Assembly: GCF_003958645.1 (NCBI RefSeq)
Contig: NZ_RXLO01000003.1
Location: forward strand, 496,001-560,000
Source of the DNA: Chitinophaga rhizosphaerae
Lineage (GTDB): Bacteria; Bacteroidota; Bacteroidia; Chitinophagales; Chitinophagaceae
Direction: 5' to 3'
DNA length: 64,000 bases
Part shown: positions 42,504-51,874 of the stretch, piece after piece
Numbering within the stretch: position 1 is the first letter of the stretch
How the letters are laid out: every line of letters begins with the position of its first letter
The notes under the pieces: generated by a model
What the model saw: the letters and a program-made list of their open reading frames with translations, nothing else
Database searches by the model: none
What the model was told of the DNA's origin: nothing
Made by a program: the position numbers and the translations under genes

Positions 42504-43847
42504 TCAGTGTGCCTTGAAAACATCGTCCATCGTTTCCAGCGATCGCCCCTTCGTTTCGGGGACCATCCGCAGAACGGTCCAGAAGGCGAGGAGGCAGCAG
42601 CAGGCGAAGAACCAGAAAGTGGCGGCGCCCCCGAATTTGCCCAGCAGCACCGGCGTGAGCTGCCCCACGATGGAATCGGCGACCCACATGGTCATCAGGC
42701 TCACGGCCATGGCCTGTCCACGGATATGTGTCGGGTATATCTCGGAAGCGATGACGAACTTCAGCGGTCCCAGCGAAAACGCGAAGCAGGCGAGAAACAG
42801 GATGATCGCCACCACCAGCGCCAGGTTCCCCGTGGCCCCGGTATGCATGCAGTATCCCGCGAAAATGAGGCTGGCGGCGGCACCCAGCGAACCCGCGAGA
42901 TACAGCGGCCGCCGTCCCATACTGTCTACCTTCCAGATGGCGATGAGCGTGAACACGAAATTGGCGATCCCGAAAATCGTCTGGCTCAGCAATGCGTTCG
43001 AAATGTTGATCCCGGCTTCGTTCAGGATGCGCGGCCCGTAATAGATCACCGCATTGATGCCGCTGAACTGGGAGAACAAAGGCAGTAAAATGCCGATCAG
43101 CATGGGTTTACGCAAGGCCGGCGAAAACAGTTCCCGGAAAGAACTCCGGGAAGCCGCGGCAGGCGCAACGCCAACGTCCATACTACCGTTCATTTTCTGT
43201 AAAATGGCCATCCCTTCGGCCGTACGCCCGGTTTGCAGCAACCAGCGCGGACTTTCCGGGATAAACGCGATGCAGATGATAAACAGCAGCGAAGGAATGC
43301 CGCCGATGCCGATCATGGCGCGCCAGGGCTCGGCAACGAGCAGATGGGCGCCAGGCAATAGTTGCGCATATTGGAGAACGGCCGCATTCGTCAGGTAGGC
43401 GAGGAGGATGCCCGCGGTGATGGCCAGCTGGTACAGGGTAACCAGCCGCCCGCGGATATGCGCCGGCGCGATCTCGGAAATGTACAGCGGCGCAACGATA
43501 GACGCGATGCCCACGCCCACGCCGCCAGCAATGCGCGCCAGCACCAAAACGGTAAAACCCGGAGAAAGCGCGCTGCCGACGGCCGACAGCAGAAACAGCA
43601 CCGCCGCGGCGGCGAGCATCTTTTTTCTTCCCAAACGGTCGCTCAGCACGCCGGAAAACGCGACGCCGGCAATACAACCCACAAGGGCCGACGATACGAA
43701 CCAGCCCTGAACGGCGTCCGTTAGCCGGAACTGGTCTTTGACGAAAAGCAGCGCCCCTGAAATAACGGCCATGTCGAAGCCGAACAGGAGCCCGCCGAGG
43801 GCGGCGGTAAATGTGGCGAGACCTACGTACTTGGCGGATGGATTCAT
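42504..43847 (-). CDS. Sugar porter of the major facilitator superfamily
   Basis: 447 residues with 12 predicted transmembrane helices. Sugar-porter signatures are present: GGLLFGFDMAVISGALLFV in helix 1, DRLGRKKML after helix 2, PLYISEIAPAHIRGRLVTLY (the PESPR/RGR region of helix 4-5), IPESPRWLL after helix 6, QFSGINAVIYYGPRIL in helix 7 and PETKGRSLE at the end. It imports a monosaccharide, probably with protons, across the inner membrane. It lies 16 bases after the isomerase-like gene and shares its promoter. Given the context, mannose or glucose is a likely substrate. Confidence 0.94.
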   Translation of the reverse strand: MNPSAKYVGLATFTAALGGLLFGFDMAVISGALLFVKDQFRLTDAVQGWFVSSALVGCIAGVAFSGVLSDRLGRKKMLAAAAVLFLLSAVGSALSPGFTVLVLARIAGGVGVGIASIVAPLYISEIAPAHIRGRLVTLYQLAITAGILLAYLTNAAVLQYAQLLPGAHLLVAEPWRAMIGIGGIPSLLFIICIAFIPESPRWLLQTGRTAEGMAILQKMNGSMDVGVAPAAASRSSFRELFSPALRKPMLIGILLPLFSQFSGINAVIYYGPRILNEAGINISNALLSQTIFGIANFVFTLIAIWKVDSMGRRPLYLAGSLGAAASLIFAGYCMHTGATGNLALVVAIILFLACFAFSLGPLKFVIASEIYPTHIRGQAMAVSLMTMWVADSIVGQLTPVLLGKFGGAATFWFFACCCLLAFWTVLRMVPETKGRSLETMDDVFKAH

Positions 43848-43863
43848 GTTATCGGTATAGAGG

Positions 43864-45669
43864 TTAACAACATTCTTCTTTCACGAAAGACCTGACAACT
43901 TTCACTTCCCCGCCGCTGTCGTTCAGGAGCGAGTAAGCGCCGGCGGCAGCGGGGATGATGAAGGTTTCCGCATAATGTACCACCTGCTCCCGGCCGTTCG
44001 TCACCACGCGGATACGCTCGCCTTCCACGAGGCTCAGCACGTGGCATTGGTTATTGGTATCGAGCTGTATGGCGGTGGAGAATTCCACCCGCTCGATGCG
44101 GTAGAAATGCTGGGGATGGGTGGGCAGGTGCAGGAGGCGCCAGTTGGTCCCCTGCTGGATGGTAACCGGGGCCGACAGCAGGGTTTCCCTTACCACATCG
44201 CCTTTCCGGTCAAAATCAAGATTCTCGAACGCCCGCGCGATGTTGAGCGTGCGGGGCCGGCCGTTGAGGTCGGTACGCATCCAGTCGTACATTTTGAAGG
44301 TGTAGATGTAGGGCGTGGCGCTGATCTCAAGTACCAGGTTGTCTTTCCCGGAACTATGCACGGTGCCGTTGGGGATGAGGAAAAGGTCGTGGCGGTTGGA
44401 GGGGAATACCTGTACGTATTTTTCGATGTCGACCGCCTGGTGTTGTTCCGCACTGTTTTCCAGCGCACTTCTGAAAGCGGTTGCATCGATATCGTCCTGG
44501 AAGCCGAGATATACTTTGGCGCCGGGTTTGGCGTCGAGGATGTAATAGGTTTCGTCTTGCGTGAAGGGTTCGCCGAAATTGTCGCGCGTGTAGGGAACGC
44601 TGGGGTGGCACTGGATGGAGAGGTTGCCGCCATCGAAGGTATCGAGGAAATCGAAACGGATGGGGAAGGTGGTGCCGAAGCGGGGCGCGGCTTTACCGAG
44701 CACGGCGGCGTTATCGAGCATGAGCATCGTATCCAGGGATATTTCCTGCAGCAGGCCTTCGTGTTCCAGGAGGATGCCGTTTTCCGGGGCGATCAGTTCG
44801 AACGACCAGGCATAATTCACGACGTTGGGGTTGAGCTCCGCGATGTTTTCCCGGATCCAGTGGCCGCCCCATACGCCCGGTTCGAACCAGGGCCGGGCGC
44901 GGAACATATTGCGCGACATTTCGTGCAGCGTATTGCGGAGCGTATCGCCTTCGCACCAGGTGATCTCGCTGAGGCGCTGCTCGTCGATGAACAGTTCTAC
45001 GGAAGGGAGCAGTGTTTTTTTATGCCGGTTGAGCACGGGCCAGTCTACGAAATAGAATGATTTGTATTGCTGGCGCGCGTCGCCCGAAATGCTGTGGTGG
45101 CCGATGTTGCAGACCTGCCCGGCGCGGGAGCGGAACTGGATCTCGTTTTTGGGGAGATCGATATAGAGGAGTGCGCCTTCCCAGCCGCAAAGCGAGGCGC
45201 CGCAGCCATAGAGGATATTCAGCTGGCCGTTTTCGGGCTGGATGTTGCGGAGTTTTTCGGGGGAAAAGAAATCGCTCAGCTGGCCGCCGAATACTTTCCC
45301 GAAGAGGGGATCGCCATTGCCGAGGCTGGGCGCAACGAGCGCTTCGCGGTCTGCAGGCGGGAGCAGGGCGGCGTTGACGTTGACGAAACGGGCGTCTGTT
45401 TGAATGGCGGCGAGGCGTGTTTGGAGGGCGGAGATGAAATCGTCCCATTGAACGCCAACGTATCCGTCGATGATGATGTTGGCGCGGCGTTGGAGGATCC
45501 AGGTGAGGAGGGAGTCGAACCCAGCGTGGATGGGCCCTGCTGCGGGGAAGCAGGGGTAAATGTCATAGCCTGCCGGGTCCCGTTTTTCCTTGATATGCGG
45601 CGCCAGGAACTGTTCCGTGGCCCTGAACCGGCGTTTCTCTTGGGTTTGTGCTGGATTAATGGTAGACAT
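43864..45669 (-). CDS. Mannose-6-phosphate-isomerase-like protein (class I, two domains)
   Basis: 601 residues from ATG 45669; the ORF extends to 45729, but that part lies across the GntR operator. The N-terminal half (IIIDGYVGVQWDDFISALQT, ILYGCGASLCGWEGALLYID) resembles the nucleotide-kinase-like domain found in long Bacteroidota isomerases. The C-terminal half is cupin-like, with RPWFEPGVWGGHWIREN, QCHPSVPYTRDNFGEPFTQD and FLIPNGTVHSSG, matching the metal and substrate region of class I PMI (HxQ...H). It would convert mannose-6-phosphate to fructose-6-phosphate, or a related sugar phosphate. It is the first gene of an operon with the sugar porter. Confidence 0.82.
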   Translation of the reverse strand: MSTINPAQTQEKRRFRATEQFLAPHIKEKRDPAGYDIYPCFPAAGPIHAGFDSLLTWILQRRANIIIDGYVGVQWDDFISALQTRLAAIQTDARFVNVNAALLPPADREALVAPSLGNGDPLFGKVFGGQLSDFFSPEKLRNIQPENGQLNILYGCGASLCGWEGALLYIDLPKNEIQFRSRAGQVCNIGHHSISGDARQQYKSFYFVDWPVLNRHKKTLLPSVELFIDEQRLSEITWCEGDTLRNTLHEMSRNMFRARPWFEPGVWGGHWIRENIAELNPNVVNYAWSFELIAPENGILLEHEGLLQEISLDTMLMLDNAAVLGKAAPRFGTTFPIRFDFLDTFDGGNLSIQCHPSVPYTRDNFGEPFTQDETYYILDAKPGAKVYLGFQDDIDATAFRSALENSAEQHQAVDIEKYVQVFPSNRHDLFLIPNGTVHSSGKDNLVLEISATPYIYTFKMYDWMRTDLNGRPRTLNIARAFENLDFDRKGDVVRETLLSAPVTIQQGTNWRLLHLPTHPQHFYRIERVEFSTAIQLDTNNQCHVLSLVEGERIRVVTNGREQVVHYAETFIIPAAAGAYSLLNDSGGEVKVVRSFVKEECC

Positions 45670-45688
45670 AAGGTATATAAATGTAGTA

Positions 45689-45700
45689 ATGTACAAACAT
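45689..45700. promoter_or_regulatory. Predicted GntR operator before the isomerase-like gene
   Basis: ATGTACAAACAT, with ATGT/ACAT arms, 20 bases upstream of the chosen start. The same motif lies before the regulator and, less exactly, before SusC. Confidence 0.6.
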
Positions 45701-45743
45701 ATACCAAAACAAATTAAATTCCAAACCATTGGGAAGCGGCGGA

Positions 45744-46478
45744 TCAGGTAGAGCGCCTGCTTTCGACGGTGTAGATGAAGCTTTCGGCTTTGTAGTAGCC
45801 GAGGTTGTATTCGATGGGGCGGTCTGCCTGGTCGAACACGAAGCGTTTCCGGAGGAGGATGGCGCTGTCCACATCTACTTCCAGCTTTTGGGCGATCAGT
45901 TTATCGGCCAGCCGGGCGCTGATCTCTTCTTTAGACAGGGTGGCGATGACGAAGTGTTCCTGCTCCAGCATTTCGTAGAGGGGCATTTTGAAGTCTTCGT
46001 CGCCGGTGAGCCCCACCCTTGGGTGGAAGTAGGAGATGAAGTATACGAAAGGTTCCTGGGTATTGCCTCTGAGGCGTTCGAGCTTGAGGACTTTCTGGTC
46101 GGTTTTGATATCGAAGAAGCCGGCCACGGCTTCATCGGGGAACACCCAGCTGATGTGGAGCTCGTAGTTTTTGATGGCGATCCCCCGGGCCTGCATTTCC
46201 TGCGAAAAGCTAAGCCAGTTCATGGATTTGGAGCTCATCTTGGCGTTGGCCACTTTGGTGCCGAGGCGTTTCTTGCGCACCAGCAGTTCTTCATACACCA
46301 GCTTGTTGATGGCCTGGCGCAGGGTGGTGCGGGATATGGCCAGCCGTTTGGCCAGCTCTACTTCGTTAGGCAACAACTTCCCGGCCTGGTATTCGGGCTG
46401 CTTGATGAGCTCCCGTAACAGGTTCTCCGCCTGGATATGCAGCGGCACGGCGCTTTGATGGTCAATCTTTAATCGCAT
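45744..46478 (-). CDS. GntR-family (HutC/UTRA) transcriptional regulator of PUL 2
   Basis: 244 residues from ATG 46478; the longer reading frame to 46586 would run across the operator. The N-terminal winged helix shows PLHIQAENLLRELIKQPEYQ and LPNEVELAKRLAISRTTLRQ with wing GTKVANAKM. The C-terminal UTRA ligand domain follows (VLKLERLRGNTQEPFVYFIS, LLRKRFVFDQADRPIEYNLG). HutC-type regulators respond to sugar phosphates or similar small molecules. It is the first of a minus-strand run (regulator, isomerase-like, porter) and diverges from the SusC operon, so it likely controls both directions. Confidence 0.93.
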   Translation of the reverse strand: MRLKIDHQSAVPLHIQAENLLRELIKQPEYQAGKLLPNEVELAKRLAISRTTLRQAINKLVYEELLVRKKRLGTKVANAKMSSKSMNWLSFSQEMQARGIAIKNYELHISWVFPDEAVAGFFDIKTDQKVLKLERLRGNTQEPFVYFISYFHPRVGLTGDEDFKMPLYEMLEQEHFVIATLSKEEISARLADKLIAQKLEVDVDSAILLRKRFVFDQADRPIEYNLGYYKAESFIYTVESRRST

Positions 46479-46480
46479 AC

Positions 46481-46492
46481 ATGTATAAACAT
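46481..46492. promoter_or_regulatory. Predicted GntR operator before the regulator gene
   Basis: ATGTATAAACAT, one base from the site before the isomerase-like gene. It begins 3 bases upstream of the regulator's ATG (46478), consistent with autoregulation. Confidence 0.6.
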
Positions 46493-46694
46493 AACTTACC
46501 TGCAAATTAGAAAATAAAATCCGTAGCCAACCCATTCCGCCGGCAGATTCCTCCCGAATGTCTGAAGGGTGCAAAAAAAGCATCACTCAGGAGAATAGCG
46601 AATCATGCGTAATTATCATATTATCAATATATTATGAAATTATTAAAATTTTTCCGGTCAAAATGTTTGTACTTTCCCGGGTTTATATGTAAAT

Positions 46695-46706
46695 ATGTAC
46701 ACACAA
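46695..46706. promoter_or_regulatory. Predicted GntR operator before SusC of PUL 2
   Basis: ATGTACACACAA matches ATGTACAAACAT at 10 of 12 positions, 28 bases before the susC ATG. A nearby TATATGTAAATATG adds a further ATGT half-site. Confidence 0.45.
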
Positions 46707-46734
46707 TTAAAACATATTCACATTCCCGTTCACT

Positions 46735-49700
46735 ATGAAGAAGAACTTCCCGTTGTTATGTAGAAAGCGGTACCTCTTCCAATGGCTCCTCCTGTTGCTC
46801 GCCAACTCAGCCTTAGGACAGGCACTGACAATAACCGGCAGTGTGACCGATACGAAAGGACAAGCCATTCCCGGCGTAAACATTCGCATCAAAAACACAC
46901 AGTCCGGCACCGTCACCACACCAGACGGCAAATTTACGCTCCAGCTGAAATCCCTCGCAGACACCCTCGTGTTCTCCTTCGTCGGATTTCAATCCCAGCA
47001 AATCGTGGCCGGCGGCCGGAGCACCGTCAATGTAACCCTGCTGGAAGATAAAAACGATCTCGACGACGTGGTGATCGTAGCTTATGGCCATCAGAAAAAA
47101 CAAAGCATGGTGAGCTCCATCACCACCATCAACCCCAAAGAGCTGAAAGGCCCCACCAGTAACCTCACCACCATGCTCGCAGGCCGCATCTCCGGCATGA
47201 TCTCCTACCAGCGAAGCGGCGAGCCCGGGGCCGACAACGCCCAGTTCTTTATCCGCGGCATCACCTCTTTCGGTTCCGGTAAAATCGACCCGCTCATCCT
47301 CATCGACGGGATGGAATCCACTGCCACAGAACTGGCGCGCATCCAGCCCGACGATATCGCAGGGTTTTCCGTGCTGAAAGACGCCGCCGCATCCTCGCTC
47401 TACGGCGCCCGCGGCGCCAACGGGGTGATCCTCGTCAACACCAAGTCCGGGAAAAGCGGCGCTACCAAAATGAACGTGCGGCTGGAGAACTCCATAACAT
47501 CGAACTCCCGCAACTTCAAACTGGCAGATAATATCACCTACATGCGCCTGGCCAACGAAGCCATGCTCACCCGCGACCCGCTCGGCGTGCTCCCGTATTC
47601 GCAGAATAAAATCGACCACACCCTGGCGGGAGACAATCCTTATCTCTATCCGAACAACAACTGGATAGATCAGATGATCAAAAAGAATACGAACAACCAG
47701 CGGCTCAACATCAATCTCAGCGGCGGCAGCCCCAAAGCGCAATATTATGTGGGCGCCACCGTGAACCAGGACAACGGCATCCTCAAGTCCCAAAGCGGCA
47801 GCGGCTTCAACAGCAACATCAAGCTGCGCAGCTACGAGGTCCGCTCCAACGTGAACCTCCAACTCACCAAAACCACAGAAGCCATTTTCCGTACCACGGG
47901 TAATTTCGACGACTACAACGGGCCGATCGGCGGCGGCAGCGCCATCTTCGGCAGCGTACTCAACGCAAATCCCGTCCGCTTTCCCGCCATATTCCCGGCC
48001 AGCGACCGCCCGCAGGTAAAGCACCCGCTGTTCGGCAACGCCGCCCGCGGCACAGACGGCGCAGTATTCACGAACCCATACGCCGACATGGTTTCGGGCT
48101 TCCAGCAATACAATACCTCCACGCTGAACGTGCAGTTGGAACTGAAGCAGGACTTCAACTTCGTGACGCCCGGCCTCACGGCCCGCATGATGATCTATAC
48201 GAAACGGTATTCGAGCTTCAGCCTTTCGCGCCAGTTCTCGCCCTTCTATTATTCCGCCAATCCCTCGCTCGACGAACCGGGCGGTTATACGCTGTCGCTC
48301 CTGAACGAGAAAACCGGGACGGAATACCTCAGCTACAACCCCGGCGCCAAGATCGTCAATACCACCACCTACGCGGAAGCTGCTATCATGTACAACCGCA
48401 CCTTCAATAAAGTGCACAATGTCGGCGGTTTGCTGATCGGTATCCGCCGGAACTATCTGAACGGCAACTCCACCGACCTGCAGCAATCGCTCCCTTTCCG
48501 CAACCAGGGCGTTTCCGGACGCGTGACTTACGGGTACGACGACCGCTACATGTTTGAAGGCAACTTCGGGTATAACGGTTCCGAGCGTTTCGCGAAAAGG
48601 AACCGGTTCGGTTTCTTCCCCTCTGCGGGCGTGGCCTGGAACGTGAGCAGCGAAGATTTCTTTTCCGGTTTATCCAATACCATTTCCCGCCTGAAACTTC
48701 GCGCCACTTACGGTCTGGCCGGCAACGACCAGATCGGGCGGGCGGAAGACCGGTTCTTCTATCTTTCCAACGTGAACCTGAACTACAATCCGTACGGGGC
48801 AACGTTTGGCGAGCATTACGGGTACGGCCGGCCGGGCGTGCTGATCTCCCGATATCCCAACGAGCTGATTACCTGGGAACGTGCCCTCAAGACGAACGTG
48901 GGCATGGACCTCAGCCTTTGGAACTCGGTGAACTTTACCATAGACGCTTACAGGGAGCGCCGCAACAGCATCCTCATGCAACGGGCTTACGTTCCCACCA
49001 CCATGGGCTTAACGGCGCCGGTGTCTGCCAATGTAGGCGTGGCCGAAGGACGCGGGTTTGAGCTGCAGGCCGATTACAACAAAACCTTCGGGAAAGCCTG
49101 GCTGCAGGCCCGCGGTACGTTCACCTACGCCACCAGCGAAATCCTGGTGAACGAAGAGCCGGAATATGCGGCCAGCATGAAGTACCTCTCCCGCGTTGGT
49201 CACTCGGTTGGCCTCGCTTACGGTTTGGTGGCGGAAAGATTGTTTGTAGACGATGAAGACGTGAAGAATGCTCCCAAGCAGCATTTCGGCGAAACCCGCG
49301 GCGGCGACATCAAATACCGCGACCTGAACGGCGACGGCCAGATCACCGACCTGGACATGATCAACGGGATGAGCTATCCCGTTACCCCGGAAATCATATA
49401 CGGGTTCGGCTTCTCGTTCGGCTACAAAAATTTCGACATCAGCACTTTCTTCCAGGGATCGGCCCGTTCTTCTTTCTACATCGACCCGGCCAGGATTTCG
49501 CCTTTCGTGGCCAACGGGCCCAACGAAAACGGATTGCTCAAAGCGATCGCAGACGACCACTGGTCTGAAGACAACCGCAACATTTACGCCTTCTGGCCAA
49601 GGCTGGGGATGACGCAGAGCGCCAACAACAACAAGATGTCGAGCTGGTGGATGCGCGACGGCGCCTTCCTCCGGATGAAGAACGCCGAGATCGGGTACAA

Positions 49701-49875
49701 CATCGGCGACAAGGGTTTGAAAAGATACCGCATCAACGGGCTGCGCATTTATGCGAACGCCGTCAATCTTTTCGTGATCAGCGCCTTCAAGCTGTGGGAT
49801 CCTGAACAGGGCGGCAACGGGCTGGGATACCCCGTCCAGCGGACGTTCAACATGGGTATCAACGTACAGCTGTAA
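46735..49875 (+). CDS. SusC/RagA-type TonB-linked outer-membrane transporter (PUL 2)
   Basis: 1046 residues. Signal peptide (LLLLANSALGQ), carboxypeptidase-like domain (GSVTDTKGQAIPGVNIRIKN, about 30-110), plug with DVVIVAYGHQKKQSMVSSIT, PLILIDGMESTATELARIQP, YGARGANGVILVNTKSGKSG, and barrel ending AFKLWDPEQGGNGLGYPVQR and TFNMGINVQL. It imports glycan together with SusD 44 bases downstream. There is no STN domain, so regulation is expected through the GntR protein. Divergent from the regulator gene with 256 bases between. Confidence 0.95.
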   Translation: MKKNFPLLCRKRYLFQWLLLLLANSALGQALTITGSVTDTKGQAIPGVNIRIKNTQSGTVTTPDGKFTLQLKSLADTLVFSFVGFQSQQIVAGGRSTVNVTLLEDKNDLDDVVIVAYGHQKKQSMVSSITTINPKELKGPTSNLTTMLAGRISGMISYQRSGEPGADNAQFFIRGITSFGSGKIDPLILIDGMESTATELARIQPDDIAGFSVLKDAAASSLYGARGANGVILVNTKSGKSGATKMNVRLENSITSNSRNFKLADNITYMRLANEAMLTRDPLGVLPYSQNKIDHTLAGDNPYLYPNNNWIDQMIKKNTNNQRLNINLSGGSPKAQYYVGATVNQDNGILKSQSGSGFNSNIKLRSYEVRSNVNLQLTKTTEAIFRTTGNFDDYNGPIGGGSAIFGSVLNANPVRFPAIFPASDRPQVKHPLFGNAARGTDGAVFTNPYADMVSGFQQYNTSTLNVQLELKQDFNFVTPGLTARMMIYTKRYSSFSLSRQFSPFYYSANPSLDEPGGYTLSLLNEKTGTEYLSYNPGAKIVNTTTYAEAAIMYNRTFNKVHNVGGLLIGIRRNYLNGNSTDLQQSLPFRNQGVSGRVTYGYDDRYMFEGNFGYNGSERFAKRNRFGFFPSAGVAWNVSSEDFFSGLSNTISRLKLRATYGLAGNDQIGRAEDRFFYLSNVNLNYNPYGATFGEHYGYGRPGVLISRYPNELITWERALKTNVGMDLSLWNSVNFTIDAYRERRNSILMQRAYVPTTMGLTAPVSANVGVAEGRGFELQADYNKTFGKAWLQARGTFTYATSEILVNEEPEYAASMKYLSRVGHSVGLAYGLVAERLFVDDEDVKNAPKQHFGETRGGDIKYRDLNGDGQITDLDMINGMSYPVTPEIIYGFGFSFGYKNFDISTFFQGSARSSFYIDPARISPFVANGPNENGLLKAIADDHWSEDNRNIYAFWPRLGMTQSANNNKMSSWWMRDGAFLRMKNAEIGYNIGDKGLKRYRINGLRIYANAVNLFVISAFKLWDPEQGGNGLGYPVQRTFNMGINVQL

Positions 49876-49919
49876 TCCCTGGCGCCATACATTTCAATCA
49901 CCTGAAACATTACATTTTC

Positions 49920-51827
49920 ATGTCAGTTAGAATATTAAAGGGCCGGATGGTGGCCATGGTGCTGCTGGGAGTTGCGGCGATGTTGGGGTCCTGTATGAAA
50001 GGGTTCCTCGATATGGTGCCAGACAACGTGCCCACGCTGGATCACGCTTTCGCGAGCCGCCTCGAAGCCGAAAAATATCTTTTCACCTGCTACTCCTTTC
50101 TCCCGCAGGAAGGCCATCCCGACAAGAATCCCGCCTTCAGCGGCGGAGATGAGGCGTGGACGTATTGGCCCATGCAGGAAGATTACTTTTTCCTCGATCC
50201 ATACAACATCGCCCGCGGCAACCAGCAAAAGGCTTCGCCGTATATGAATTATTGGGACGGGTTCGATGGGAAGTCGCTCTGGCAAGGTATCCGCATATGC
50301 AACATTTTCCTGGAGAACGTGGGTAAGGTGTACGACTTGCAGCCTTATGAAAGAGACCGCTGGATCGCGGAAGCCAGGTTCCTGAAGGCTTACATGCACT
50401 GGTACCTTTTCCGGATGTACGGACCTATCCCCATCATGGATAAAAACCTCCCGATCGATGCGCCGCCGGCAGATATGAAAGTGTACCGACAGCCGGCCGA
50501 TTCCGTTGTGAACTACATCGTGCAGATGCTCGACGATGCCGCCGCCGGCGAAGCGTTGCCCCTGAAAATTACCAGCGTTACCACCGAACTGGGGCGCGTT
50601 ACCAAAGCAGCGGCGCTGGCCTTAAAAGCGCGGGTACTCGTAACGGCCGCCAGTCCTTTGTTCAATGGCAATAACGATTTTGCAAATTTCAGGAACAATA
50701 ACGGGCAGCTGCTGTTCAACCCGCAGCCCGACGATCAGAAATGGGTGCGCGCGCGTGAGGCTTGTAAAGCGGCTATCGACGTGGCTGCGGCAGCGGGGCT
50801 GAAGTTGTATTATTTCAATTCGGCGGTAGTGGAAGTCAATAATTTCACCCGTACGGAGCTCAATATCCGCAACGCTGTGGGCGAGAAATGGAACAGCGAG
50901 CTGATCTGGGGGAATACGGCCGGCGGCACTCCCACCTACTGGCTCCAAACCTATGCCTGCCCCCAGCTCGATCCCAACAACTTTAACATCGCCCTGAAAG
51001 CCAAACTGGCCCCTCCCCTGAAGATCGCGGAGCTGTTTTACACGAAGAACGGCGTGCCCATCACCGAAGACAAAACCTGGGACCATGCCAATCGTTTCAA
51101 ACTGCGCACGGCCACCACGCTCGATTCCGGTATCCAGGAAGGGTATAAGTCGGTAGGGCTTCATTTCGACCGCGAGCCCCGTTTCTATGCAGACATCGCT
51201 TTCGACGGTTCCAAATGGTTCATGCGCAACGGGGAATTCAGGGTCCAGAGCAAATCCGAACAATGGGCGGGCAAAAAACAAAGCCGCATTTATTCCATCA
51301 CCGGCTATTACACGAAAAAAATCGTGAACTGGAACCTCGTGTTCGACAAAACAAGCCTTACCGTAGAGTCTTATCCCTGGCCGGTTATCCGCCTGACCGA
51401 TCTGTACCTGCTGTATGCCGAAGCGCTGAACGAAACCGGCGATGCTGCCGGCGCGCTGCGCTACCTGAACATGGTCCGCGAAAGAGCGGGGCTGAAATCG
51501 GTGGAAAGCGCCTGGTCCACCTATTCCTCCAATCCCACCAAATACACCACCAAAGACGGACTGCGAGAGATCGTACGCCAGGAACGCACCATCGAAATGG
51601 CGTTCGAAGGCAGCCGGTTCTGGGACCTCCGCCGCTGGAAAACCGCGCCGCAGGAACTGAGTAAAGCGATTTACGGTTGGGATATCATTCAGGCCACTTA
51701 CGAAGACTACAACCGCCGCGTGCTCCTGTACAGCCCGCAGTTCATCGCCCCGCGCGATTACTTCTGGCCCATCGCGGAAAGTAACCTGCAGATCAATCCC
51801 AACCTGGTGCAAAACCCCGGATGGTAA
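49920..51827 (+). CDS. SusD/RagB-type surface glycan-binding lipoprotein (PUL 2)
   Basis: 635 residues, long for SusD. A lipoprotein signal (VAAMLGSCMKGFL) leads to the TPR-rich core (RWIAEARFLKAYMHWYLFRM, AALALKARVLVTAASPLFNG) and the C-terminal signature (VRQERTIEMAFEGSRFWDLR, NLQINPNLVQNPGW). It forms the lid of the SusC transporter. GC-rich throughout with no composition break. Start of the surface-binding series that continues with the two discoidin-type lipoproteins. Confidence 0.94.
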   Translation: MSVRILKGRMVAMVLLGVAAMLGSCMKGFLDMVPDNVPTLDHAFASRLEAEKYLFTCYSFLPQEGHPDKNPAFSGGDEAWTYWPMQEDYFFLDPYNIARGNQQKASPYMNYWDGFDGKSLWQGIRICNIFLENVGKVYDLQPYERDRWIAEARFLKAYMHWYLFRMYGPIPIMDKNLPIDAPPADMKVYRQPADSVVNYIVQMLDDAAAGEALPLKITSVTTELGRVTKAAALALKARVLVTAASPLFNGNNDFANFRNNNGQLLFNPQPDDQKWVRAREACKAAIDVAAAAGLKLYYFNSAVVEVNNFTRTELNIRNAVGEKWNSELIWGNTAGGTPTYWLQTYACPQLDPNNFNIALKAKLAPPLKIAELFYTKNGVPITEDKTWDHANRFKLRTATTLDSGIQEGYKSVGLHFDREPRFYADIAFDGSKWFMRNGEFRVQSKSEQWAGKKQSRIYSITGYYTKKIVNWNLVFDKTSLTVESYPWPVIRLTDLYLLYAEALNETGDAAGALRYLNMVRERAGLKSVESAWSTYSSNPTKYTTKDGLREIVRQERTIEMAFEGSRFWDLRRWKTAPQELSKAIYGWDIIQATYEDYNRRVLLYSPQFIAPRDYFWPIAESNLQINPNLVQNPGW

Positions 51828-51874
51828 CGAAAAATTCATGATATCATTTGCGAAAGCAGTTTAAAAATATCAGT

